Below are positions 1-8,769 of a DNA stretch of 64,000 nt, one piece after another. The DNA is taken from positions 1 through 64,000 of the forward strand of contig NZ_BOMI01000017.1 in the NCBI RefSeq assembly GCF_016862115.1, read 5' to 3'. Each line of letters starts with the position of its first letter. Position 1 is the first letter of the stretch. The translations under genes and the position numbers were made by a program. Source of the stretch: Paractinoplanes deccanensis. GTDB lineage: Bacteria; Actinomycetota; Actinomycetes; Mycobacteriales; Micromonosporaceae. The notes beneath the pieces are model-generated. The model was given only the letters and a program-made list of their open reading frames with translations, was not told where the DNA came from and made no database searches.

Positions 1-1227
1 CGCCCGCCACACCCCGTCCGGCAGCGGCTCGGCCCGCCGGCGGCGGCGGGCGTGCTGGTGCAGGTAGTCGGCGGTCCGATAACCGCAGACGGAGGCCATG
101 TCCGCGCTCACCGGCGTGAGGCAGGCGGCGGCACCGTGCAGGCGGGTGGTGGCGTAGTCGAGAGCGCGGTCGAGCCAGTCGCGCGGTGCGGCCGCTCGCT
201 GGGCCGGGGTCAGATAGCTGGGCGCGGCGGCGGCCAGGAAATCGCGGGTCGCCGGGGTGCGCGCGCCGGCCCGGCGGGCGTCCAGCGCGGCCGTGATGAC
301 CGCCCGGCCGGTGCACTGCCGCGGATCGGTGGTGTCGGCGCCGGACCAGCGCCGGATCAGCTCGGGGCCGGCGGCGAGCACCTGGGTGACGCCCGCGTCG
401 GTGCTGCTCAGGGCGAGCCGCAGCCGGTCGTCGCCGGCGGCCACGTGCTCGGCCCGTCCCCGCTCGGCGGCGCTGAACGCCTCGGGCACGTCGATGACGT
501 GCGCCAGCGCGAGAAGGGTGCGCTCGTCGGCGTACACGTCGGGTTGTCCGGGGTTTCTCGGCGCGGCTCGGCAGTTGTACTCCTCCGGCCACAGCGTGCC
601 GACCGCGATCGCCCCTGCCGCCAGCGCGGAACGCATCCGGTCGGCGGGCAGCGGGCAGCGCTGCCACTCGTCGAGCCACAGCACGGTCCGCGGCCCCGGC
701 GTGCCGCCGCTGTCCGGGAGCAGCAGCCACCAGTCCGGCAGTGTCTCCCGTACGGCCTCGAACAGGGCCCGTGTCTTGCCGGTCGACGAGCCGCCACGCA
801 GGAGCACGAAGGCACCCGGTCGCAGCGTCCTCCGCAGCTCGGCGTCGAAGTCTCTGGACACGTACGCGGGAAGCTCGCCGGCCGCGCCCGGAGTCTGGAT
901 CGACGGGTGCACGCCGAGCTGCCGGGCCCCCGCCGCGCGCGCCCGGACCGCCCCCGCCGGACGGCTCAGGTGAGCGGCCGCGGCCCGGTCCCGCGCCTCC
1001 AGCCAGGGCCGCTGGGCCGCGTGGCCGAGGCCGCAGGCGGTCAGAAAGGCGGACAACGTCTCGCGGGTCGGCGCGGACTTGCCGGTGAGCAGGTCGCCGA
1101 GGGTGCTGTGCCGCAACCCAGGGTGCGCCCGCGCGAGCGCCTTGTACGAGCGGGCGCCGCGCAGCGCGTTCAGCGCCGCCACGAGCTCGTCGCGGGTGTG
1201 CACGGTGGCGGGGTCCGGAGCGGGCAC
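1..1227 (-). CDS. HTH plus P-loop ATPase (STAND-like), C-terminus beyond left edge
   Basis: Reads leftwards off the window, so only the first 409 residues are visible. The N-terminal ~65 residues form an XRE-like helix-turn-helix (RSYKALARAHPGLRHSTLGD). A P-loop, GGSSTGKTRALFE, follows near residue 145, then a Walker B-like VLWLDEWQ. This layout matches actinomycete HTH/ATPase proteins that usually continue into TPR repeats; their function is poorly known, either regulation or conflict-type signalling. I chose the GTG at 1227 because the resulting PDPATVHT start resembles the family N-terminus; a GTG at 1203 is the alternative. Not coupled to a neighbour: a 207-bp gap separates it from the membrane protein gene next door. 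The domain reading is firm, the biological role is inference. Confidence 0.7.
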   Translation of the reverse strand, partial: MPAPDPATVHTRDELVAALNALRGARSYKALARAHPGLRHSTLGDLLTGKSAPTRETLSAFLTACGLGHAAQRPWLEARDRAAAAHLSRPAGAVRARAAGARQLGVHPSIQTPGAAGELPAYVSRDFDAELRRTLRPGAFVLLRGGSSTGKTRALFEAVRETLPDWWLLLPDSGGTPGPRTVLWLDEWQRCPLPADRMRSALAAGAIAVGTLWPEEYNCRAAPRNPGQPDVYADERTLLALAHVIDVPEAFSAAERGRAEHVAAGDDRLRLALSSTDAGVTQVLAAGPELIRRWSGADTTDPRQCTGRAVITAALDARRAGARTPATRDFLAAAAPSYLTPAQRAAAPRDWLDRALDYATTRLHGAAACLTPVSADMASVCGYRTADYLHQHARRRRRAEPLPDGVWRA

Positions 1228-1434
1228 CGCACCACGGTAGGCGCGCGGCGCCGCTGCCGGAAAGGCCCGGGCCGCCGGGTTCACCGGTCCGGGCGGGTCC
1301 GGATCGGTGGCCGGACCCGCCCGCCGGCTGTGAGCCTCGTGCCGCCGATCACCGGGCCGAAGGGAACACGATGCACGAGCACCTTGAGATCGCCGGCGAC
1401 GTCCTCGCCGTGGCCGCCGGACTGCTGTCGCTGT

Positions 1435-2163
1435 TCAGCCGCCGGTGTGCAGCTCGGTGCCGTGCTTGTCGTAGGCGGCCAGGCCGGTCAGCTCGGCCGG
1501 GGGCCGTCCCTGGGCGAAGTCGAACCAGAAGATCTGCGCCTTGTCCGACGCACCGAAACCGGTCCATGCCGTCCGGTGCGCCTCGACGACCTGTCCGGTG
1601 GCGGCGTCCCTGGCGGTGATCTTGGCGGCGTCGCCGACGTAGTAGCCGAACGTGGGTGTGGTCCGTCCCTCGATCAGACGCCCCGCCTGTACGGCGTGGA
1701 AGCCCGGCGCCATCCGCCCCGCACCGGGATCGCTGCTGACGATCTCCCGCCGGAAGTCGTCGATGGTGCCGGTCCTCGTACGGCCGAGCACGAGGGTGAA
1801 GGTGCGGTCCAGATCGTCCGGGTCGTTCGTCTCGACGTAGAGGATCCACTGCCGCCCGTCGGCCCGCTGACCCGTCTCGACGACCACACCCAGTACCCCG
1901 GGAGCCGAGGAGTTGTCCGCCGACGGCACCGGCGCCGAGGTGCCCGCCACCGGAAGCCCGGCGGCCGGGCCACCCAGGACGGCCAGCTGGCTGCCCCCGA
2001 TCAGCAGAGCGGCGACGGTCAGCGCGGACGCGCCGCCGACGGCCACCCGGCGGCGCCGCCGCATCCGGCCGCCGGCGGCCATCACGTGCGCCAGGTCCAG
2101 TGGGGCGGGCTCGAAGTCCGGCGGCGAGTGCATGGCGTCCTTCAGGTCCTCCAGCTGCGTCAC
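1435..2163 (-). CDS. single-pass membrane protein, probable sigma-factor partner
   Basis: 242 residues with a 40-residue N-terminal cytoplasmic part, an Arg-rich stop (RMRRRRR) and one membrane segment at about residues 41-63, followed by an external domain of about 180 residues. The GTG start overlaps the stop of the upstream sigma-factor gene by 4 bp (GTGA), so the two are translationally coupled. Position and topology suggest an anti-sigma factor or a co-regulated membrane sensor. However, there is no zinc-binding HxxxCxxC motif of the ZAS type, so anti-sigma activity is inference only. I do not recognise the external domain. Confidence 0.75.
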   Translation of the reverse strand: MTQLEDLKDAMHSPPDFEPAPLDLAHVMAAGGRMRRRRRVAVGGASALTVAALLIGGSQLAVLGGPAAGLPVAGTSAPVPSADNSSAPGVLGVVVETGQRADGRQWILYVETNDPDDLDRTFTLVLGRTRTGTIDDFRREIVSSDPGAGRMAPGFHAVQAGRLIEGRTTPTFGYYVGDAAKITARDAATGQVVEAHRTAWTGFGASDKAQIFWFDFAQGRPPAELTGLAAYDKHGTELHTGG

Positions 2164-2681
2164 AGTCCCACCCCTGCTTCCGTCTCGGTGCGCGCCGGCG
2201 GCACCAGGCCGGCCGTGATGCGCAGTTTCGCCAGGGCTCGCGAGTTGAGGCTCTTCACCGTGCCCGCCGACAGGTCGAGCTCGCGGGCCACCTCCGCCTC
2301 GCTCGCGTCGAAGAAGTGCCGCAGCACGATCACCGCCCGCTCCCGCGGTGACAGCGCCTGGAGCGCGCCGATCAGCCAGCGCCGCTTCGACACCACGTCG
2401 GCGACGTCCTGCGGCGCCTGCCGCTCCGGCATGATCTCCGTCGGGTACTCCCGCATCGGGCGCCGCCACTGGTCGGTCAGCAGGTTGGTCAGCACCGTGC
2501 GGGCGTACGCGTAGGGGTCCTTGCGGCGGACCCGCCCCCAGGCGGCGTACACCCGGACCAGCGCGGCCTGAGCGGCCTCCTCGGCCTGGTGCTGATCGCC
2601 GGTCAGCAGGTACGCGGCACGCTGCAGGCGCGCCGAGCTCGCCTGGGCGAACGCGACGAAATCCTCGTCACCGCGCGCCAT
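2160..2681 (-). CDS. SigE-family ECF RNA polymerase sigma factor
   Basis: 173 residues, the usual length for actinobacterial SigE-type ECF sigma factors. Region 2 is at residues ~8-75 (FVAFAQASSARLQRAAYLLTGD...RVYAAWGRV...DPYAYARTVL) and region 4 at ~100-160, with ALSPRERAVIVLRHF followed by the DNA-recognition helix EVARELDLSAGTVKSLNSRAL. It recruits RNA polymerase core to a small regulon. It is first in a two-gene unit with the membrane protein that overlaps its stop codon. The ATG at 2681 has a purine-rich GGAAAGAGG stretch upstream. Confidence 0.93.
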   Translation of the reverse strand: MARGDEDFVAFAQASSARLQRAAYLLTGDQHQAEEAAQAALVRVYAAWGRVRRKDPYAYARTVLTNLLTDQWRRPMREYPTEIMPERQAPQDVADVVSKRRWLIGALQALSPRERAVIVLRHFFDASEAEVARELDLSAGTVKSLNSRALAKLRITAGLVPPARTETEAGVGL

Positions 2682-2819
2682 ACGAAGCCTCTTTCCGTTT
2701 CATGAGCACCAAGACGAGCGAACCGTCGATTCGGTTGCACCCACCTGTGCCTGGCCGATGCCGGGCTTAACCGGCGCCGGCCGGGGGATAACTGGTGGTC
2801 TCACCGTAAGGAGCAGCTG

Positions 2820-3839
2820 ATGGAATACCGCACCCTTGGTGGCACCGGCACGGTCGTGTCCACCCTGTGCCTGGGCACGATGACGTTCGGCAACGAAAGC
2901 AGCGAGGAGGTGTCGCACGCCCAGCTCGACCGCTTCGTCGAGGCCGGCGGCACCTTCATCGACACCGCCGACGTGTATTCGCGCGGCGTGTCCGAGGAGG
3001 TCATCGGCCGCTGGCTCGCCGCCCGGCCCGGCGCACGCGACCGGCTTGTCATCGCCACCAAGGGCCGCTTTCCCATGGGTGACGACCCGAACTCGGCCGG
3101 GCTGTCCCGCGTGCACCTGTCCCGCGCGCTCGACGCGAGCCTGCGCCGCCTCGGCGTCGAGACCATCGACCTCTACCAGGCGCACGCCTGGGACCCGCTG
3201 ACCCCGATCGAGGAGACCCTGGCGTTCTTCGACGACGCCGTGCGCGCCGGCAAGATCAGGTACGTGGGGGTCAGCAACTTCCTCGGCTGGCAGCTGCAGA
3301 AGGCGGCGATGATCACCCAGTTCCGCGGGCTGGCCCCGATCGTCACCCTGCAGCCGCAGTACAACCTGCTGGCACGGGAGATCGAGTTCGAGCTCGTCGA
3401 CGTGTGCCGCAACGAGAACATCGGCATCCTGCCCTGGTCGCCGCTGGGCGGCGGCTGGCTCACCGGCAAGTACCGGCGCGACGACACGCCCACCGGCGCC
3501 ACCCGCCTCGGCGAGGACCCGGGCCGCGGCATGGAGGCGTACGGCCCGCGCAACTCCGACACCCGCACCTGGCACATCCTCGACGCGGTCCGGCAGGTGG
3601 CCGAGGCGCGCGGCGTGTCGATGTCGCAGGTGTCGCTCTCCTGGCTCGCCGACCGGCCGGCCGTCACCTCGGTGATCCTCGGCGCTCGCACCGTCGAGCA
3701 GCTCGAGGACAACCTCGGCGCCGCGGGCCTGCACCTGTCGGAGAAGGAGACCGACCTGCTCACCGAGGCCAGCGTCCCCGTGGTCGGCGAGTACCCGTAC
3801 GGCCGGCAGGGCGTCGCCCAGCGCGACCGCAAGATCTGA
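2820..3839 (+). CDS. aldo/keto reductase
   Basis: 339 residues, an NAD(P)H-dependent oxidoreductase of the AKR superfamily acting on an unknown carbonyl substrate. Family features: N-terminal YRTLGGTGTVVSTLCLGTMTFG; the Asp/Tyr of DTADVYSRGVSEEVIG; the Lys of LVIATKGRF; the QAHAWD strand; the C-terminal SVILGARTVEQLEDNL cofactor-binding segment. A strong AAGGAG ribosome site lies 7 bp before the ATG. It stands alone, convergent with the zinc dehydrogenase gene downstream and separated from it by a hairpin terminator. It is a paralogue of the reductase at 38273-39322. Confidence 0.93.
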   Translation: MEYRTLGGTGTVVSTLCLGTMTFGNESSEEVSHAQLDRFVEAGGTFIDTADVYSRGVSEEVIGRWLAARPGARDRLVIATKGRFPMGDDPNSAGLSRVHLSRALDASLRRLGVETIDLYQAHAWDPLTPIEETLAFFDDAVRAGKIRYVGVSNFLGWQLQKAAMITQFRGLAPIVTLQPQYNLLAREIEFELVDVCRNENIGILPWSPLGGGWLTGKYRRDDTPTGATRLGEDPGRGMEAYGPRNSDTRTWHILDAVRQVAEARGVSMSQVSLSWLADRPAVTSVILGARTVEQLEDNLGAAGLHLSEKETDLLTEASVPVVGEYPYGRQGVAQRDRKI

Positions 3840-3847
3840 GAACACGC

Positions 3848-3885
3848 CGGCCGCGCCGGACATCAGGAGATATCCGGCGCGGCCG
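3848..3885. terminator. bidirectional hairpin between convergent genes
   Basis: A 13-bp GC-rich inverted repeat (CGGCCGCGCCGGA and its complement TCCGGCGCGGCCG) around a 12-nt loop, between the stop of the aldo/keto reductase and the stop of the convergent zinc dehydrogenase. There is no clear U-tract, as is common in high-GC actinobacteria. Confidence 0.65.
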
Positions 3886-3904
3886 TCGCGACCGCGGTTG
3901 TCGC

Positions 3905-5080
3905 TCAGGGTTTGAGAACGATCTTCTCGCAGTTGTCCTGCTTGTTCTTGAAGATGTCGTAGCCGTGCGGGGCCTCGTCGAGGGGCATCCGATGCGTGAT
4001 GATGCGGGTGGGGTCGATGTCGCCGCGTTCGATGCGTTCGAGGAGCGGTCTCATGTAGCGCTGCACGTGGCACTGGCCGGTGCGCAGGGTCAGTGACCGG
4101 TTCATCCAGGCGCCGGCGGGGAACTTGTCGAGGAAGCCGCCGTACACGCCGATGACCGAGACCACACCGCCGCTGCGGCACGACATGATGGCCTGGCGCA
4201 GCGCGTGGGGCCGTTCGGTCTCCGACCGGACGGCCTGCTTGACCCGGTCGTACGCGGCGATGTGCCCGCTGCCGTGGGTGGCCTCCATGCCGACCGCGTC
4301 GATGCACTTGTCCGGGCCGCGCCCACCGGTGAGCTCCAGCAGCTGCGAGCGCACGTCGACGTCGTCGAAGTTGACCGCGATGTGGCCGGCCTGCTCGGCC
4401 ATCCGCAGCCGGTACGGTTCCTTGTCGATGGCGATGACCTTCGCGGCGCCGAGCACCCGGGCGCTGTCCATCGCGAACTGGCCGACCGGGCCGGCACCCC
4501 ACACCGCCACCACGTCGCTGCGCTGGATGTCGCACATCTCGGCGCCCATGTAGCCGGTGGGCAGGATGTCGGACAGGAACAGCACCTGCTCGTCGGTCAG
4601 GTCGGACTCGATCTTCAGCGGGCCGACGTCCGCGAACGGCACCCGCGCGTACTGGGCCTGGCCGCCCGCGAAGCCGCCGGTGAGGTGGGAGTAGCCGAAG
4701 ATCCCGGCGGTCGGGTGGCCGAACATCTTCTCCGCGATGCCGGCGTTGGGGTTGGAGTTCTCGCAGCAGGAGTACAGCTCGGCGGCGCAGGCGGCGCACG
4801 CGCCGCACGCGATCGGGAACGGCACGACCACCCGGTCACCCACCCGCAGCCTGTCCGCGGGGACGCCGGATCCGACTTCGATCACCTCGCCCATGAACTC
4901 GTGGCCCATCACGTCGCCGTCCTGCATCGTGGGCACATACCCGTCGACCAGGTGCAGGTCCGAGCCGCAGATCGCGGTGGAGGTGATCTGTACGATGGCA
5001 TCGCGCTTGTTGAGGATCTTGGGATCCGGTACGTCGCGGACCTCGACCTTGTTGCGGCCCGCCCAGGTGTTGGCCCTCAC
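3905..5080 (-). CDS. zinc-dependent alcohol dehydrogenase, glutathione-independent formaldehyde dehydrogenase type
   Basis: 391 residues, medium-chain dehydrogenase/reductase. Catalytic zinc motifs CGSDLH and GHE are near residues 37-63, a structural-zinc Cys cluster ([15 protein letters not shown]) near 93-107, and a Rossmann NAD motif WGAGPVGQ near 180. The segment [11 protein letters not shown] is typical of the branch that includes Pseudomonas glutathione-independent formaldehyde dehydrogenase; the real substrate is unproven. I set the start at the GTG at 5080, giving [20 protein letters not shown], because it overlaps the upstream stop by 4 bp (GTGA). It is therefore coupled to the SRPBCC gene. 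A sister gene of the same branch lies at 7431-8585. Confidence 0.9.
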   Translation of the reverse strand: MRANTWAGRNKVEVRDVPDPKILNKRDAIVQITSTAICGSDLHLVDGYVPTMQDGDVMGHEFMGEVIEVGSGVPADRLRVGDRVVVPFPIACGACAACAAELYSCCENSNPNAGIAEKMFGHPTAGIFGYSHLTGGFAGGQAQYARVPFADVGPLKIESDLTDEQVLFLSDILPTGYMGAEMCDIQRSDVVAVWGAGPVGQFAMDSARVLGAAKVIAIDKEPYRLRMAEQAGHIAVNFDDVDVRSQLLELTGGRGPDKCIDAVGMEATHGSGHIAAYDRVKQAVRSETERPHALRQAIMSCRSGGVVSVIGVYGGFLDKFPAGAWMNRSLTLRTGQCHVQRYMRPLLERIERGDIDPTRIITHRMPLDEAPHGYDIFKNKQDNCEKIVLKP

Positions 5081-6075
5081 CGGCCGGCTCCCTTCGCGAG
5101 CTCGGCGTCCGACAGCGGTTGCGCCGGACGCTGCGGGAACTCCTTGCGGGCCCGTTTGCCCCACGGGGCGCCGTCGGAGCGGACCACCTCGCCGGTCTCC
5201 AGCACCTGCTTGAGCCGGCGCAGGTCGTCGTCGAGCTGCTGATGAGGTTCCTCGCCGAAGTACTTCGCGACGGCCTTGCCGACCGCGCCGCCCGGAATGT
5301 CGTACACCAGCACCACGTGCACCTCGGTGCTGACGCCGTCCGGGGCGGCCACGAACCGGACGGTACCGGCGTTCGGCACGTCGGCGTTGCCGGTCGAACG
5401 CCACGCGATCTTCTCGCCGGGTTCCTCGTCGGTGATCTCCGCGTCCCACTTGACGTCCTTGCCGAACGGTGCGTCGGCGGTCCAGTGGCTGGTCCGATCG
5501 CCGGTGGTGCGGACCTGGTCGAGATGCGCCATGAACGTCGGCAGGTTCTCCAGATCACGCCAGAACGCGTACACCTCCGACGCGGGTTTACGAATGGTCG
5601 TCGTGGCCGTCAGCTCCATGGATGCTCCTTTGCGTGCGCCCCGCACCGTCGGCACGGCGCCGGTTCCGTCGGCCCGGGTGGCCTGTACGGCGGTCAGCAG
5701 ATCCAGCACGGTGATCCCGGCGACGGCGCCGGTCACGGCGAGCAGCCGTCGCCGGCGGCGCCCGCCTCGGTGGGCGAGCGCCATCCCCAACGCGGTCAGG
5801 TCCATCGCGTCACCCACCACACGGGTCCACGCCCAAACACTCTTGCGCCGGCTCGTCAGGAGCCCGGCCGCGTGGACCAGCTCCCGCGCCCCGACCAGCG
5901 GCACCACCGCCCGCGAGGTCGCGGAGTCGTCCACGCCGCTCATCCGGCGCACCGTGTCCGGTGCCGCCAGCTGGGCCACGCCCAGGCCGAGACTCATCCA
6001 GCCGAGCCCGCGGCCCCGCCGCCGCACCTCCTCCTGCCTGTCGTTCGCCGCTTCTCGGGTTGCTACCTGCGTCAC
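5077..6075 (-). CDS. membrane domain fused to SRPBCC (polyketide cyclase-like) domain
   Basis: 332 residues in two parts. Residues ~25-130 are a hydrophobic module ([34 protein letters not shown], then [17 protein letters not shown]) resembling DUF4267-like membrane proteins. Residues ~152-290 are an SRPBCC ligand-binding domain, starting [30 protein letters not shown] and containing [18 protein letters not shown]. Such COG5637 domains bind hydrophobic ligands; the ligand is unknown. An internal ATG at the SRPBCC start, preceded by an AAAGGAGC site, could produce the soluble domain alone. The stop overlaps the zinc dehydrogenase start, so the two probably act together. Confidence 0.82.
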   Translation of the reverse strand: MTQVATREAANDRQEEVRRRGRGLGWMSLGLGVAQLAAPDTVRRMSGVDDSATSRAVVPLVGARELVHAAGLLTSRRKSVWAWTRVVGDAMDLTALGMALAHRGGRRRRRLLAVTGAVAGITVLDLLTAVQATRADGTGAVPTVRGARKGASMELTATTTIRKPASEVYAFWRDLENLPTFMAHLDQVRTTGDRTSHWTADAPFGKDVKWDAEITDEEPGEKIAWRSTGNADVPNAGTVRFVAAPDGVSTEVHVVLVYDIPGGAVGKAVAKYFGEEPHQQLDDDLRRLKQVLETGEVVRSDGAPWGKRARKEFPQRPAQPLSDAELAKGAGR

Positions 6076-6291
6076 GGGTTACCTCCGTGTGGATCGGCCC
6101 CCGCCAACGTTGCGGTGCACTGCGACCAGGGCGCGTCTGATCGGCTCGGGCTACCCGACGACAAAGCCCCTAAACGGCCATGCGCCCCCGCAAAAAGTCG
6201 CACCAATGTCCGGTGGACCGAGGCATGTACGCGGCCAGATCGGGAAGACCGGCGGTCCGGGAACGCGCCCGGCTATCGGCGAGGAGCTGCG

Positions 6292-7401
6292 ATGACCGCC
6301 AGCGATCAGCACCGTCCGGAGATCGTCGTCGGACTGGTCGCCACTCCGCCGGATCACCCGGCCCTGGTCGCCACGAGGCTCACCGCCGAGCTCGCCGACC
6401 GGCTCGCCGACCAGGTGGACGCCGACGTGCGATGGACCGTCCGGGATGGCTGGGGTGAGGTGGCGCCGCGCCGCGACGGCGGTGCGGAGGCGCTGCTCGA
6501 CGACCTTGCCCAACGGCGAACCGATGAGCGGTGGGATGTCGCGATCTGCCTGACCGATCTGCCACTGCACACCGACCGGGTGCCCCTGATCGCTCAGACC
6601 TCCACCCAGCGCCGAGCCGCGATGGTGTCCTTGCCCGCACTGGGCCTGCGTCAGCTGCCAACCGTGCGTGCGGTCGTTCCGGATCTCGTGGGCCAGTTGC
6701 TCGCCGGCGCACCCGGCGGGCGGCGCCCGGCACCCCGGCGGACACCGGCCGACCTGACGAGCCGGGTCGCCGCCATCCACCGGGCGATCGGGGCGGCGGA
6801 CGCCGGGGACGTGCGGTACGTAGCCTCGCGGGTGACCGGCCGGGTGCGGCTGCTGACCGGAATGGTCAGGGCCAACCGGCCGGGGCGCGCGCTGCTAGGC
6901 CTGTCCAAACTTCTCGTCGGCGCGTTCGGCACGGCCGCGTTCGCGCTCACCACCAGCACCATCTGGCAGATGGGCGATGCGCTCGGCGGGCTCCGCCTCA
7001 CGGTCATCATGCTGTTGGGGCTGACCGGGCTGGTGGCCTGGCTGATCATCTCGCACGGCTTGTGGGAGAAACCGGACCGGCACACACCGGCCGAGCTGGC
7101 TCGGATGTTCAACCTCGGCACGATCCTCACCCTCGCCCTGGCCACCGCGGTGTCCTACGTCGTGCTGTTCCTCGGAACGCTGTTCGCCGCAGCGCTGTTG
7201 ATCGATGCATCCGTACTGGAACAGACCCTGCAACGGCCGGCGCACACCACCGACTATCTGACGCTTGCCTGGATCATCAGCTCCCTGGCCACCGTCGGCG
7301 GAGCGATCGGCTCCGGGCTGGAGGACGAGGAGACCGTCCGGACCGCCGCCTACGGACGCCATCCCGAGCCCAGCGGCCGGCACGCCGACGAAGAACGGTA
7401 A
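6292..7401 (+). CDS. integral membrane protein of unknown function
   Basis: 369 residues. The N-terminal ~200 residues are soluble (EIVVGLVATPPDHPALVATRL...DVAICLTDLPLHTD), followed by four or five membrane segments from residue ~200 on (LLGLSKLLVGAFGTAAFAL, LTVIMLLGLTGLVAWLII, a long pair near 280-310, LTLAWIISSLATVGGAIG). A GAGGAG site sits 5 bp before the ATG. The C-terminus is charged and cytoplasmic-looking. I recognise the protein type from actinomycete genomes but know no function. It lies between the two formaldehyde-dehydrogenase-like genes, which hints at a stress/detoxification neighbourhood; that is inference. Confidence 0.85.
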   Translation: MTASDQHRPEIVVGLVATPPDHPALVATRLTAELADRLADQVDADVRWTVRDGWGEVAPRRDGGAEALLDDLAQRRTDERWDVAICLTDLPLHTDRVPLIAQTSTQRRAAMVSLPALGLRQLPTVRAVVPDLVGQLLAGAPGGRRPAPRRTPADLTSRVAAIHRAIGAADAGDVRYVASRVTGRVRLLTGMVRANRPGRALLGLSKLLVGAFGTAAFALTTSTIWQMGDALGGLRLTVIMLLGLTGLVAWLIISHGLWEKPDRHTPAELARMFNLGTILTLALATAVSYVVLFLGTLFAAALLIDASVLEQTLQRPAHTTDYLTLAWIISSLATVGGAIGSGLEDEETVRTAAYGRHPEPSGRHADEER

Positions 7402-7430
7402 TCCGGCGTCCGTTCAGCTCCGCGGCCCTG

Positions 7431-8585
7431 TCAGGCACCCGCCATCGCCGGATGCAGGACGACCTTGGTCCAGCCGTCGTCGCGCTTGTCGAAGTGCTCG
7501 TAGGCCTCCGGTGCCCGGTCGAGGGGCAGTTCGTGGCTGACGATGAACGACGGCTCGGCCTTGCCGCCGGCGATCAGGTCGCGCAGCTGCCGGTTGTACT
7601 TCTTGACCGGAGCCTGGCCGGTGCCGATGTGCTGGCCCTTGAACCAGAACATGCCGAAGTCGAAGGCCAGTTTGCCCTGCTTCGCCAACTCGTCGCCGGC
7701 ACCGGGGTCCTGAGGCACGAAAACGCCGACGGTGCCGATCGTCCCGGTGAAGCGCACCGAGGCGACCAGCCGGTTCATCGTCAGGTTGGCCTGCTCCTGG
7801 CCGTCGGGCTCGTGCGCCTGATAGCCGACGCACTCGCAGCCGTTGTCCGCGCCCAGTCCCATCGTCTGCTCGAGAACGGCCTGCACCGGGTCGACCTTCG
7901 AGTCGTCGATGGCGATCGCGCCGATCGACTCGGCCAGGCGCAGCCGGTCGGGGTGCCGGTCGACAACCATCACCTTGCTCGCGCCCCGGATGGTCGCCGA
8001 CAGGGCGGCCATCAGACCGACCGGGCCCGCGCCGTAGATGACCGTCTGGTCGCCGGGCTTGACACCGGCCATCTCGGTGGCGTGGTAGCCGGTCGGGAAG
8101 ATGTCGGCGAGCATCACATAGTCGGTCTGGCGCTGTTCGGCGTCCTCACCCAGTCGCAGGCAGTTGAAGTCGCCCCAGGGCACGCGCAACAGTTCGGCCT
8201 GCCCGCCGCCGTACGGGCCCATGTCGGCGAAGCCGTACGCGGCGCCGGCCATCTTGAGCTCGGGCTGGGCGGTCAGGCAGTAGTTCGTCAGCTGACGCTC
8301 GCAGTTCTTGCAATGCCCGCAGGAGATGTTGAACGGCAGGACCACCCAGTCGCCCACCCGCACCTTGTCGACGCCGTCGCCGACCTCGACCACCTGACCC
8401 AGGTTCTCGTGCCCGAACCAGCGACCGGGCTCGAAGTCGGTCCGGCCCTCGTACATGTGCAGGTCCGAGCCGCAGATATTCGCCGACGTGATCCGTACCA
8501 GGACGTCGGTCGGCCGCTCGATCCGCGCGTCCGGCACCTCCTTGACGCTGACCTGGCGCGGTCCCTCGTACACCACTGCCTTCAT
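7431..8585 (-). CDS. zinc-dependent alcohol dehydrogenase, glutathione-independent formaldehyde dehydrogenase type
   Basis: 384 residues. Catalytic-zinc residues lie in CGSDLHMYEGRTDFEPGRWFGHE, structural-zinc residues in CGHCKNCERQLTNYC, and the Rossmann motif is IYGAGPVGLMAAL. ADIFPTGYHATEM marks the same subfamily as the gene at 3905-5080. The ATG at 8585 follows a strong GAGGAGG site. It is monocistronic; a 184-bp divergent spacer separates it from the radical SAM gene. It probably oxidises a small aldehyde or alcohol with NAD; the substrate is not readable from sequence. Confidence 0.92.
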   Translation of the reverse strand: MKAVVYEGPRQVSVKEVPDARIERPTDVLVRITSANICGSDLHMYEGRTDFEPGRWFGHENLGQVVEVGDGVDKVRVGDWVVLPFNISCGHCKNCERQLTNYCLTAQPELKMAGAAYGFADMGPYGGGQAELLRVPWGDFNCLRLGEDAEQRQTDYVMLADIFPTGYHATEMAGVKPGDQTVIYGAGPVGLMAALSATIRGASKVMVVDRHPDRLRLAESIGAIAIDDSKVDPVQAVLEQTMGLGADNGCECVGYQAHEPDGQEQANLTMNRLVASVRFTGTIGTVGVFVPQDPGAGDELAKQGKLAFDFGMFWFKGQHIGTGQAPVKKYNRQLRDLIAGGKAEPSFIVSHELPLDRAPEAYEHFDKRDDGWTKVVLHPAMAGA

Positions 8586-8769
8586 GACTGCCTCCTCGTA
8601 GCGCTGCCTCCCTCCGCCCCGGGCTCGGGCCGGGGTCTTCATTACATACAGGCGGCGGATCGCCCCGGGCGGGTATCGGGATCTCTGCCGGCCGCGAGGG
8701 CGATTCGGCCACCGACGCCACGACGGCCCGCCGCGGGGGCCTCGCCGGAGGAACTGGCAAAATCGCGGC

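Noticed and set aside
1371..1619. Plus-strand start MHEHLEIAGDVLAVAAGLLSLFSRR, which looks protein-like
   Set aside because: After ~25 residues it runs into Arg/Pro shadow antisense to the membrane protein gene. At most a fragment, too short to support.
52..2514. Long plus-strand open frame of 820 codons
   Set aside because: Composition is Gly/Arg/Pro-rich without any domain. It lies opposite the HTH-ATPase, membrane protein and sigma factor genes and is a GC-rich antisense shadow.
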